Of a DNA stretch of 64,000 nt, positions 36,572 through 44,064 are shown in pieces. The stretch's first letter is position 1; every line of letters starts with the position of its first letter. Position numbers and translations under genes: made by a program. Source of the stretch: Brevibacterium album DSM 18261 (lineage in GTDB: Bacteria; Actinomycetota; Actinomycetes; Actinomycetales; Brevibacteriaceae). The notes beneath the pieces were generated by a model. The model had not been told where the DNA came from and made no database searches. It worked only from the letters and a program-made list of their open reading frames with translations. The stretch spans positions 372,001 through 436,000 of the forward strand of contig NZ_AUFJ01000010.1 in the NCBI RefSeq assembly GCF_000426445.1. Reading direction: 5' to 3'.

Positions 36572-36919
36572 ATGAAGTATGCACTTCTGCTGATGGGCCA
36601 TGTGAATGATCCGGCGTGCGGCGAGGACGGCGGCGCGGATCCCGAGGAGTTCTTCGCGTTCGACAGGGAGATCACGGCCGCCGGCGTGGTGCTGGACTCC
36701 TTCGCCCTGGAGGATCCTGACCAGGCCGTCCGGGTGGGCACGGGGGACGACGGCGAGCGCATCGTCTCCGCGGGACCGTTCGCGGAGGTCCGCGAATTCG
36801 TGGGCGGCGCCTACATCATCGAGGTTCCGCACCTCGACGACGCGATCGCCTGGGCGAGAAGGAGCCCGGCCTCGGCCGCCGGCGGCCATGTCGAGATCCG
36901 CCCGCTCGCCCCGTACTGA
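36572..36919 (+). CDS. YCII-related (DGPF) protein
   Basis: A 115-residue protein of the YCII/DGPF family, with MKYALLLMGHV at the start, SAGPFAEVREFVGGAYIIE in place of the DGPF signature, and a C-terminal GGHVEIRPL. GAGGAACG precedes the ATG. Genes of this kind are routinely paired with ECF42-type sigma factors, and the sigma gene follows 28 bp downstream. Function unknown. Confidence 0.88.
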   Translation: MKYALLLMGHVNDPACGEDGGADPEEFFAFDREITAAGVVLDSFALEDPDQAVRVGTGDDGERIVSAGPFAEVREFVGGAYIIEVPHLDDAIAWARRSPASAAGGHVEIRPLAPY

Positions 36920-36947
36920 TCCCGGACCCGCCTCAGGCCCCGGGATC

Positions 36948-38243
36948 ATGAGCCGCTCCGCCGGCAGCACCTCCTCCGCCGCAGAGGCGGAGGAGGCCCG
37001 GCATGCCCTCGCCGCGTTCGGCCCGGAGGCGAGAGCGCGGCTCCTCGCGCCCCTGGCACGGCGCTTCGGCGACCTCGGCCTCGCCGAGGACTCCCTGCAG
37101 GACGCCTTCGCGCAGGCCCTGCGGACCTGGCCGGAGACCGGTGTGCCCGAAACGCCGGCGGCCTGGCTCATGACGACGGCCCGCCGCCGGGCCCTCGACG
37201 CGGTCAGGCGCGAGAGAGTGCTCGCCCAGAAGCTCGCGCGCCTGCGCATCGAGGAGGAGCGCGCACCCTTCCCGTCCGCGGGCACCGACCCGGCCGAGAC
37301 CGCGCTCACCGGCGGCGCGGGTCCGCTCGGCGACGACCGCCTCGTCCTGTTCTTCACGTGCGCCCATCCCGGCCTGCGACCCGAGGACAGGATCGCCCTC
37401 ACCCTCCGCTTCGTCGCGGGCCTCACCACGGAGGAGGTCGCGCATGCCCTCCTCGTGCCCACCGCCACGATGCAGCAGCGCATCGTGCGGGCGAAGAAGC
37501 GCATCCGCACCCTCGGCATCCCGTTCACGACTCCCCCGCCCGAGGATGTGCCCGCGCGTCTGCACGGCGTCCTCCGAGTGGTCTGCCTCCTCTATGCGGA
37601 GGGCTTCGCGCGCTCGACCGGCGAGACCCATGTGCGCGACGACCTCACCGCCGATGCGATCCGCCTGGCCCGCGCCCTCCACCGGTCGCTGCCCGGTGCC
37701 GGCGAGGTCACCGGCCTGCTCGGGCTCCTGCTCCTCACCGAGGCCAGGCGACCGGCCCGTCTCGCCGCCGACGGCACCCCGGTCCCGTTGGCGCGGCAGG
37801 ACCGGGACCTCTGGGACCCGGCGCTCATGGCCGAGGGGATCGCCTGCGCCGAGGCTGCGGCGACCTCGGCGCAGGCAGGCACCTATGCGATCCAGGCCGC
37901 GATCGCCGCCGTCCACGCCGAGGCCTCCTCCTCGGACGCCACCGATTGGCGCCAGATCGCCGTCCTCTACCGCATGCTCGAAGCCCACGAGCCCGGCCCC
38001 GTCGTGCGACTCGGCCGGGCCGTCGCCCTGGGCCGGGCGCTCGGAGCTGACGAGGGCCTCCGCCGCCTCGACGCCCTCGCCTCCGATCCCGTCCTCGAAC
38101 GCTTCCGCCCCTTCCACATCGCCAGGGGAATCACCCTCGAAGAGCTCGGGGATGCCGAAGGCGCCGCCCGCGCGTACCGCCGCGCCCTCGCCCTCGGCGG
38201 CAATGACGCCGAGGACGAGTTCCTCACCTCAGCGCTCGCCTGA
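36948..38243 (+). CDS. ECF sigma factor, ECF42-like with C-terminal extension
   Basis: A 431-residue RNA polymerase sigma factor. Region 2 spans about 30-95 (LAEDSLQDAFAQALRTWP, AAWLMTTARRRALDAVRR) and region 4 about 130-185 (LTLRFVAGLTTEEVAHALLV, QQRIVRAKKRI). It continues with a helical extension of about 240 residues holding LYAEGFARSTGETHVRDD and TPR-like repeats, the hallmark of the ECF42 group, which lacks a classical anti-sigma factor. The extension is thought to control activity. The YCII neighbour supports the assignment. Confidence 0.9.
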   Translation: MSRSAGSTSSAAEAEEARHALAAFGPEARARLLAPLARRFGDLGLAEDSLQDAFAQALRTWPETGVPETPAAWLMTTARRRALDAVRRERVLAQKLARLRIEEERAPFPSAGTDPAETALTGGAGPLGDDRLVLFFTCAHPGLRPEDRIALTLRFVAGLTTEEVAHALLVPTATMQQRIVRAKKRIRTLGIPFTTPPPEDVPARLHGVLRVVCLLYAEGFARSTGETHVRDDLTADAIRLARALHRSLPGAGEVTGLLGLLLLTEARRPARLAADGTPVPLARQDRDLWDPALMAEGIACAEAAATSAQAGTYAIQAAIAAVHAEASSSDATDWRQIAVLYRMLEAHEPGPVVRLGRAVALGRALGADEGLRRLDALASDPVLERFRPFHIARGITLEELGDAEGAARAYRRALALGGNDAEDEFLTSALA

Positions 38244-38259
38244 ACCACCGCGGCGGCGG

Positions 38260-38265
38260 TAGCCT
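38260..38265 (+). promoter_or_regulatory. Leaderless -10 box of the 38272 gene
   Basis: TAGCCT ends 6 nt before the ATG at 38272, with no ribosome-binding site between. Confidence 0.55.
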
Positions 38266-38271
38266 GGGCGG

Positions 38272-39228
38272 ATGGAGCCTCCTCCCCTCCACTGGGCCAG
38301 CAGAGAGAAGACGGTCACGCTCGGCGGCAGGCCGCTCCGCCTCCGCCGCTGGGGCTGGTCGCGCGATTCCCCGACCGCCGCCGCGGAGATGGCCGCCGCC
38401 CGCATCGAGAAGCTCATCGCCGCGGGCGGGCCACTGCCCGAGGAGCACGGCCGGCGCAAGCAGAGCCGGGACGGTGCCGCGATACGGCGTCTCCACGACT
38501 ACTATCCGGCCTCACCGCAGCGCGAGGAGGTGCTCGAGGAGGTCTGCGACGACGACGGCCGGCTCATCGCCGCGCTCACCCGCAATCGCTACGGCGCGCT
38601 CATCCTCAACACGGACGCCCTCCTCATCGCCGATGTCGACCTGCCGGAGCCGCAGACCCGCACCGGCGGCCTGCTCTCCCTGTTCCGCAGACGCGACCGC
38701 GGGGCCGGCTCCGCACACGAGGACGCCTCGGCCGCAGCGCTCGCCGCCGTCACCGCCTTCGCCGCGGACCATCCGGACCTCGGCGTGCGCACCTATCGCA
38801 CACGCGGAGGCTTCCGCGTGTGCATCACCGGCAGCGGCGCCCGGCCGGGCTCGCCCGAGGCCGAGGCCCTGTTCAGCGCCCTCGGCACCGACGAACTGTA
38901 CACGCGGCTGTGCCGCACCGCCGGCACCTGCCGCGCACGGCTCACACCCAAGCCCTGGCGGATCGGCTGCGGCCGGCTCCCGGTGCGCTGGCCGCCTGAC
39001 TCCGCGACCGCCCGCCGTGCGTATGGGGAATGGGTGAGGCGCTACGAGGCGGCGAGCGCGAACCATTCCGTGTGCGAGATCGTCGCCGAGGCATCCTCCC
39101 CCGCCCTGGCCGCGCTCGCGCTCCCCGGACCCGGTTCCGCGCCCTCAGGACTCACTCCCTCCGAGATGCGGGTCCTCCGGCTCCACGACCTCCGCTCCGG
39201 GGTGGGCGCCGAGACGCCGCTGGCCTGA
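38272..39228 (+). CDS. Uncharacterised protein with primase-like motifs
   Basis: A 318-residue soluble protein that I cannot place in a named family. The central part reads LILNTDALLIADVDLPEP (residues about 103-120), then YRTRGGFRVCITG near residue 176, then RLCRTAGTCRARLTPKPWR near residue 215. An hhDhD strand followed by a basic, Gly-containing strand recalls the archaeo-eukaryotic primase fold, but this is a resemblance only. The N-terminus is basic (RLRRWGWSRD). It follows the sigma factor by 28 bp but has its own leaderless -10. Confidence 0.6.
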   Translation: MEPPPLHWASREKTVTLGGRPLRLRRWGWSRDSPTAAAEMAAARIEKLIAAGGPLPEEHGRRKQSRDGAAIRRLHDYYPASPQREEVLEEVCDDDGRLIAALTRNRYGALILNTDALLIADVDLPEPQTRTGGLLSLFRRRDRGAGSAHEDASAAALAAVTAFAADHPDLGVRTYRTRGGFRVCITGSGARPGSPEAEALFSALGTDELYTRLCRTAGTCRARLTPKPWRIGCGRLPVRWPPDSATARRAYGEWVRRYEAASANHSVCEIVAEASSPALAALALPGPGSAPSGLTPSEMRVLRLHDLRSGVGAETPLA

Positions 39229-39360
39229 ACAGTCAGGCCTCGAACCCACCGGTTGAACGATTTCTGTCGGATCGAGCGTCGCAGACCAACAGAAACCGCT
39301 CACTCAGAGGATTGGGGAGACTCGGACCACCCGCGCCGTGCCAGCCATGTCCCGCACACA

Positions 39361-39366
39361 TAGGCT
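39361..39366 (+). promoter_or_regulatory. Leaderless -10 box of the CPBP-like gene
   Basis: TAGGCT ends 6 nt before the ATG at 39373, identical in layout to the FAD oxidoreductase promoter at 16981. Confidence 0.6.
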
Positions 39367-39372
39367 GGGGCC

Positions 39373-40257
39373 ATGCCGGAACCCGAGGACCACGCAGCGC
39401 GGTCTGATGCAGCCCCGCGCACAGCCCGCACAGCCCCGGCCGGACCGCTCTTCGGACCTCCCGTCCCCCAGCGGCTGCTGAGCCCGGGAGGCCTGGCCGC
39501 AGCGCTCGTCGCCGCCGGCGCCGTGCTGATCTTCGCGCTCATGAGCCCATGGGGCTATGCGCCGCTGCTCGCGGGTGTGGTGCTGGGCTTCGCCGCCTCC
39601 CGCCCGCTGGGGCGCGACCTCGGCCTCATCGTCCTGGGCCTCGGCATCATCAGCACCATCTCCGTCGAGGCCGACATCTCGTGGCCGAACTTCCTCCTCA
39701 TGGGCGGCGTGCTCACGGCCGCGGTCCTCGTCCCGTACGTCGTGCACCGCTGGGCCCTCCTCGATCATGCGATCCGGTTCCCCCGCAGACAGGGCCGGCC
39801 CTGGTCGCGGCTCGAATGGGGCTGGCTCGCCTTCGTGCTCGTCACCGCCTATCTCGTCCTGCCGTTCTACTTCCTCCGCTCCGGCAGCTACGAGAACTGG
39901 CCGGCGGTCTCCACCCCCAGCGAGATCGGGCGGCTGTTCGTCGGCGTCAACGCCGTCGGCATCTGGGACGAGCTCTTCTTCATCTGCACCGTCTTCACCC
40001 TGCTGGCCCGCCACTTCCCGTTCTGGACGGCCAATGCGCTCACCTCGGTCATCTTCGTGAGCTTCCTGTGGGAGCTGGGCTACCGCTCCTGGGGTCCGCT
40101 GCTGACCATCCCCTTCGCCCTCGTCCAGGCCGTGATCTTCACGCGGACGAAGTCGCTGCCGTACACGATCACCGTGCACCTGCTCTTCGACTTCGTCGTG
40201 TTCCTCGCGATCGTGCACGCACACCACCCGCACTGGCTGCCGATCTTCCTGTACTGA
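39373..40257 (+). CDS. CPBP-family-like intramembrane protein
   Basis: A 294-residue membrane protein with about eight helices. The C-terminal half resembles CPBP (CAAX protease/bacteriocin-processing) proteins: WDELFFICTVFTLL in the place of motif 1, FVSFLWELGYR for motif 2, and VHLLFDFVVF for the last His motif. The motif 1 pattern EExxxR is altered to DELFFI, with no Arg, so proteolytic activity is doubtful. N-terminal 25 residues are hydrophilic. Confidence 0.7.
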   Translation: MPEPEDHAARSDAAPRTARTAPAGPLFGPPVPQRLLSPGGLAAALVAAGAVLIFALMSPWGYAPLLAGVVLGFAASRPLGRDLGLIVLGLGIISTISVEADISWPNFLLMGGVLTAAVLVPYVVHRWALLDHAIRFPRRQGRPWSRLEWGWLAFVLVTAYLVLPFYFLRSGSYENWPAVSTPSEIGRLFVGVNAVGIWDELFFICTVFTLLARHFPFWTANALTSVIFVSFLWELGYRSWGPLLTIPFALVQAVIFTRTKSLPYTITVHLLFDFVVFLAIVHAHHPHWLPIFLY

Positions 40258-40376
40258 ACGTCCCGCACCGCACACCCTGCACGGCGTCCGCGCACGGGCA
40301 ACCGCCGCACGGTCTCGCCACTCCCATGTCCGATTCCCGCCAGCAGAGCCATCGTCGACGTGCTTGACTGGTGGAC

Positions 40377-42077
40377 ATGAGCACACGAGGGAGCACGGCG
40401 GCCCATGAGGCCGATCGGGTCTTCGCCGAACGCTACCGCGCCATCGCCGCCCGCGACCGCCGCTTCGACGGCCAGTTCTTCACGGCCGTCCACACGACGG
40501 GCATCTACTGCCGTCCCTCCTGCCCCGCGCGCACGCCGCGGCCGGAGAACGTGTCCTTCCACCTCACCTCCGCCTCGGCGCACGAGGCCGGCTTCCGCGC
40601 ATGCAAGCGCTGCCTGCCCGAGGCCGCCCCCGGCACGCCCGCCTGGAACCTCCGCGGCGATGCGGCGGGCCGGGCCATGCGCCTCATCCAGGACGGGGAG
40701 CTCGACCGCGCCGGCGTCCCCGGGCTCGCCGCGCGCCTGGGCTATTCGCCGCGCCACCTCAGCCGCATCCTGACCTCGGAACTCGGCGCGGGCCCCCTCG
40801 CCCTCGCCCGGGCGCACCGCGCGCAGACCGCCCGCGCCCTCCTCGTCGGCACGGACCTCCCGCTCGCACAGATCGCCTATGCCGCGGGCTTCGGCTCCGT
40901 GCGTCAGTTCAACGACACGATGCGCGAGGTGTTCGATGCTGCCCCGTCCGAGCTGCGCGGCCGCGCGCGCACCCGGCGGGGCGCTGCCGCGGCGGAACCG
41001 CAGCTCGCTGCCGCATCCATCCGTGAGACCCCGGGCACGGTCCTCGTGCGCGTCGAGCTGCCCGTCCGCGCACCCTTCGACGCCCGCGGGGTCTTCGACT
41101 TCCTCGCGCGCCGCGCCGTCGTCGGAGTGGAGCATGCGGAGTCCCCCGCACCCGGGACGCTGCGCTATGCCCGGACCCTCTCGCTCCCCCACGGGCCCGG
41201 AGCCGCACGCCTGACCGCGGCGGCCCCTGCGGACAGCCCGGCGCATGCCGGCGCAGACGCCCGGGCCTCCGGCTCCTGGCGCGTGCACGCCGAACTCGAA
41301 CTCAGCGACCTCGCCGACCTTCCGCCGGCCCTCGCACGCCTGCGCAGACTGCTCGACCTCGACGCCGATCCCGAGGCCGTCGACGCCGCGCTCGCCCAGG
41401 ATCCCGCCCTGGCGCCCCTCACCGCGGCCGTCCCCGGCATCCGCGTCCCCGGCGCCGTCGACCCCCATGAGCTCGTGTTCCGGGCGATGGTCGGCCAGCA
41501 GATCTCCGTCGAGGCCGCGCGCACGCACCTCGGCCGTCTCGCAGAGGCCGCGGGTTCTCCGTACTCCTCCCGCTTCGCCGGCCTCACCCGGCTGTTCCCT
41601 GACGCCGCCGCAGTCCTCGCCGCGGTGGACGCCCCGGCGGAGACCGCACCGCTCGATCCCTCCCGGCCCCTCCGCCTGCCGCGCCGGGCGCTGACCGCCA
41701 TCCGCACGGCAGCGCAGGCCCTCGACGACGGCACCCTCGCGGTGCACCCCGGCGCAGAGTCCTGCACTCTCAGGAAGGCGCTCACAGAGCTGCCGGGGAT
41801 CGGCTCCTGGACGGCGGCCTACATCGCGATGCGAGTGCTGGGCGAACCCGATGCCTGGCTGCCGGGCGATGCCGCGCTGCTGAATGCCGCCCGCGGCCTC
41901 GGACTCCTCGGGCCCGCCGACGATCGGCCTCGGGCGCAGGCTCATCGCGCGCTCACCGCCAGCGCCGAGGCCTGGGCGCCCTGGCGCTCCTACGCCGTCA
42001 TGCACCTGTGGCAGGCCGCGGGCGAACCCGCTGCCGCGCCCCGCACACCACCCACCCCGGAAGGACACCGCTCATGA
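40377..42077 (+). CDS. Ada/AlkA fusion: methyl-DNA sensor and 3-methyladenine glycosylase
   Basis: A 566-residue DNA repair protein. Residues about 15-85 are the Ada zinc domain ([11 protein letters not shown], then RACKRCLPE, four Cys), 100-200 an AraC-type helix-turn-helix ([20 protein letters not shown]), about 225-310 the AlkA N-terminal domain and 360-550 the HhH-GPD glycosylase domain with [21 protein letters not shown] and catalytic Asp in [11 protein letters not shown]. It would sense methyl phosphotriesters, activate its own operon and excise alkylated purines. The methyltransferase gene overlaps its stop. Confidence 0.93.
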   Translation: MSTRGSTAAHEADRVFAERYRAIAARDRRFDGQFFTAVHTTGIYCRPSCPARTPRPENVSFHLTSASAHEAGFRACKRCLPEAAPGTPAWNLRGDAAGRAMRLIQDGELDRAGVPGLAARLGYSPRHLSRILTSELGAGPLALARAHRAQTARALLVGTDLPLAQIAYAAGFGSVRQFNDTMREVFDAAPSELRGRARTRRGAAAAEPQLAAASIRETPGTVLVRVELPVRAPFDARGVFDFLARRAVVGVEHAESPAPGTLRYARTLSLPHGPGAARLTAAAPADSPAHAGADARASGSWRVHAELELSDLADLPPALARLRRLLDLDADPEAVDAALAQDPALAPLTAAVPGIRVPGAVDPHELVFRAMVGQQISVEAARTHLGRLAEAAGSPYSSRFAGLTRLFPDAAAVLAAVDAPAETAPLDPSRPLRLPRRALTAIRTAAQALDDGTLAVHPGAESCTLRKALTELPGIGSWTAAYIAMRVLGEPDAWLPGDAALLNAARGLGLLGPADDRPRAQAHRALTASAEAWAPWRSYAVMHLWQAAGEPAAAPRTPPTPEGHRS

Positions 42078-42682
42078 CCGCCGCCGCACACACCGCTGCC
42101 CGCCCGTGCCCCCCAGCCTCCGCCGACGCTGTCGCTGACACGGTCGCGTGCACCGTGGAGACCCCGGACGGCCCCTTCTCGCTCATCGCCGGACCGGAGG
42201 CGGTGCTGGCCTCCGGCTGGACCGCGGACGTCGAGGAGCTGCGGGTTCTCATCCACCGCTCGCTGCGGCCCGAATCGGTCCGGGTGCTCCTGGAGGCCGC
42301 ACAGGAGGCCTCCGGCGCGGGATCCTCACTGCACCGCGCTGAGGCGATGGCGCACACCGCTGCCGAGGCCGTGCGTGCCTACTACGCCGGCGACCTGGCC
42401 GCGGTCCGCTCCGTCCCGGTGCTCCAGGCCTCCGGGGAGTTCCGCACGCACGCCTGGGAGGTGCTGCGCGATGTGGCGCCGGGAGAAGCGATCACCTACA
42501 CCGAGTACGCCGAGCGCAGCGGCCGCCCGGCAGCGGTGAGGGCCGCCGCATCCGCGTGTGCGATGAATGCGGCGGCCCTCTTCGTGCCCTGCCACCGGAT
42601 CGTCCGGACGGACGGCGGCCTCGGCGGCTTCCGCTACGGGCTCGCGGTCAAGCGCAGCCTGCTCGCGCGGGAGGCGAGCTGA
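42074..42682 (+). CDS. ogt: Methylated-DNA-protein cysteine methyltransferase
   Basis: A 202-residue suicide enzyme that removes O6-alkyl groups from guanine. The active-site motif is [12 protein letters not shown] with the acceptor Cys near residue 175, followed by [18 protein letters not shown]. Upstream are [20 protein letters not shown] (helix-turn-helix). The start ATG overlaps the stop of the Ada/AlkA gene (ATGA) and follows GGAAGGA, so the two form one adaptive-response operon. Confidence 0.94.
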   Translation: MTAAAHTAARPCPPASADAVADTVACTVETPDGPFSLIAGPEAVLASGWTADVEELRVLIHRSLRPESVRVLLEAAQEASGAGSSLHRAEAMAHTAAEAVRAYYAGDLAAVRSVPVLQASGEFRTHAWEVLRDVAPGEAITYTEYAERSGRPAAVRAAASACAMNAAALFVPCHRIVRTDGGLGGFRYGLAVKRSLLAREAS

Positions 42683-42709
42683 GCCCTCCGGCCGGTCGCG
42701 GGCAAAGGC

Positions 42710-43168
42710 TCAGCGCGCCTCGTAGTCCGCGATCTGGCCGATGCGCCGGTTGTGGCGCTCGTCATCGGAATAGGGAGTCGCGATGAATGCATCGACGATG
42801 GCGAGCGCCTCGGCCTCGGGGTGCTGGCGTGCCCCCACCGAGACGATCTGCGCGTCGTTGTGCTCGCGTGCGAGCCGTGCGATCTCGGTGTTCCAGGCCA
42901 GCGCGCAGCGCGCGCCGGCGACCTTGTTCGCCGCGATCTGCTCTCCGTTGCCGGAGCCGCCGATCACGACGCCGAGGGCGTCCTCGCCTCCGGCCCGGGC
43001 CGCGACGACGCCCTCGGCGGCCGCGATGCAGAATGCGGGGTAGTCGTCGAGCGCATCGTATTCGGCCGCGCCGTGATCGACGACGTCATGGCCGGCTGCG
43101 CTCAGGTGGGCCTTGAGCGCCTCCTTGAACTCGTATCCCGCGTGGTCGGTTCCCAGGTGGATCTGCAC
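42710..43168 (-). CDS. rpiB: Ribose-5-phosphate isomerase B
   Basis: A 152-residue LacAB/RpiB family isomerase that interconverts ribulose-5-phosphate and ribose-5-phosphate in the pentose phosphate pathway. It begins MQIHLGTDHAGYEFKEAL and has GGSGNGEQIAANKV, the form seen in mycobacterial RpiB, in which Glu replaces the catalytic Cys. His and Arg residues of the active site (WNTEIARLAREHND, VSVGAR) are present. It lies 40 bp after the DsbA-like gene in the same direction. Confidence 0.94.
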   Translation of the reverse strand: MQIHLGTDHAGYEFKEALKAHLSAAGHDVVDHGAAEYDALDDYPAFCIAAAEGVVAARAGGEDALGVVIGGSGNGEQIAANKVAGARCALAWNTEIARLAREHNDAQIVSVGARQHPEAEALAIVDAFIATPYSDDERHNRRIGQIADYEAR

Positions 43169-43208
43169 AGTTGTTCCTCTCGGTTCGATGTGGTTCTGCG
43201 AAGGCGGG

Positions 43209-43811
43209 TCAGTCGAAGATCGGGTCGCTCGTGCGGGTGCGCTTGAGCTCGAAGAAGCCGGGCACGGAGGCGACGGCGAGCACGCCGTCGTAGAGCTGCC
43301 CGGCCTGCTCGCCCTTGGGCGCGGGCGTGACGACGGGGCCGAAGAACGCGATGTCGCCCACCGCGACGACCGGCGTGCCGACGTCCTCGCCCACCTTCGC
43401 GATGCCCTCGGCGTGGGAGGCGCGCAGCTGTGCGTCGTAGGTGTCCTTCTCCGCGTACTCGAGCAGCTCCGCGGGCAGGCCCAGCTCCTCGAGCGCCTCG
43501 GCCGCGACCTGCACCCAGTCGGTGCGGCCGCCCGGGTGGATCCGGGTGCCGATCGCGGTGTACAGGTCGCCCACGACGTCCTCGCCGTGTTCGACGCGCG
43601 CGGCCGTGACGATGCGCGCCGGCGCCCACGCCGCGTCCATCATCTCCCGGTAGTCCGCCGGCAGGTCGCGGCCCTCGTTGAGCACGGACAGGCTCATCTG
43701 GTGGAAGACGACCTTCACATCGCGGACCTTCTCGACCTCCAGCGCCCAGCGGGAGGTCATCCACGCCCAGGGGCAGATGGGGTCGAACCAGAGGTCGAGG
43801 GTGCGGGTCAT
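43209..43811 (-). CDS. DsbA-fold oxidoreductase, mycothiol-dependent nitroreductase type
   Basis: A 200-residue thioredoxin-superfamily protein like mycobacterial Rv2466c. It opens TLDLWFDPICPWAWMTSRWA: the active-site motif is CPWA, so only the N-terminal Cys of the usual CxxC remains. DsbA helical insert follows, and TPVVAVGDIAFFGPVV holds the cis-Pro. The ATG at 43811 follows GGAGGACACCC. It is co-directional with rpiB. Confidence 0.85.
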   Translation of the reverse strand: MTRTLDLWFDPICPWAWMTSRWALEVEKVRDVKVVFHQMSLSVLNEGRDLPADYREMMDAAWAPARIVTAARVEHGEDVVGDLYTAIGTRIHPGGRTDWVQVAAEALEELGLPAELLEYAEKDTYDAQLRASHAEGIAKVGEDVGTPVVAVGDIAFFGPVVTPAPKGEQAGQLYDGVLAVASVPGFFELKRTRTSDPIFD

Positions 43812-44064
43812 GGGTGTCCTCCTCAGGGATCGCGCATGCAGTTCTCCGGCGGCACGGATCGCCGGTGCGCTCGCGGCCTCGCCGTGCGCGGTCCCGGCGC
43901 CGCCGGTGTCCAGCCTAATCGCAAACCGCCGCCGGGGAGGCGCACCCGGCAGGGGCGGCTGACGGCCTGCCGGCGCCGCGGCTCCCCGACGGAGCAGCCC
44001 CTCCATGACAGAATGTCGCACAGCGCACAGATGCCCCCATCACCTGCCCCACCGGAGGACACGC

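Noticed and set aside
39258..39297. Imperfect inverted repeat TTTCTGT ... ACAGAAA before the CPBP-like gene, considered as a LexA or other operator
   Set aside because: Spacing of about 25 bp and the poor flanks match no known operator, and LexA boxes need CGAAC-N4-GTTCG.
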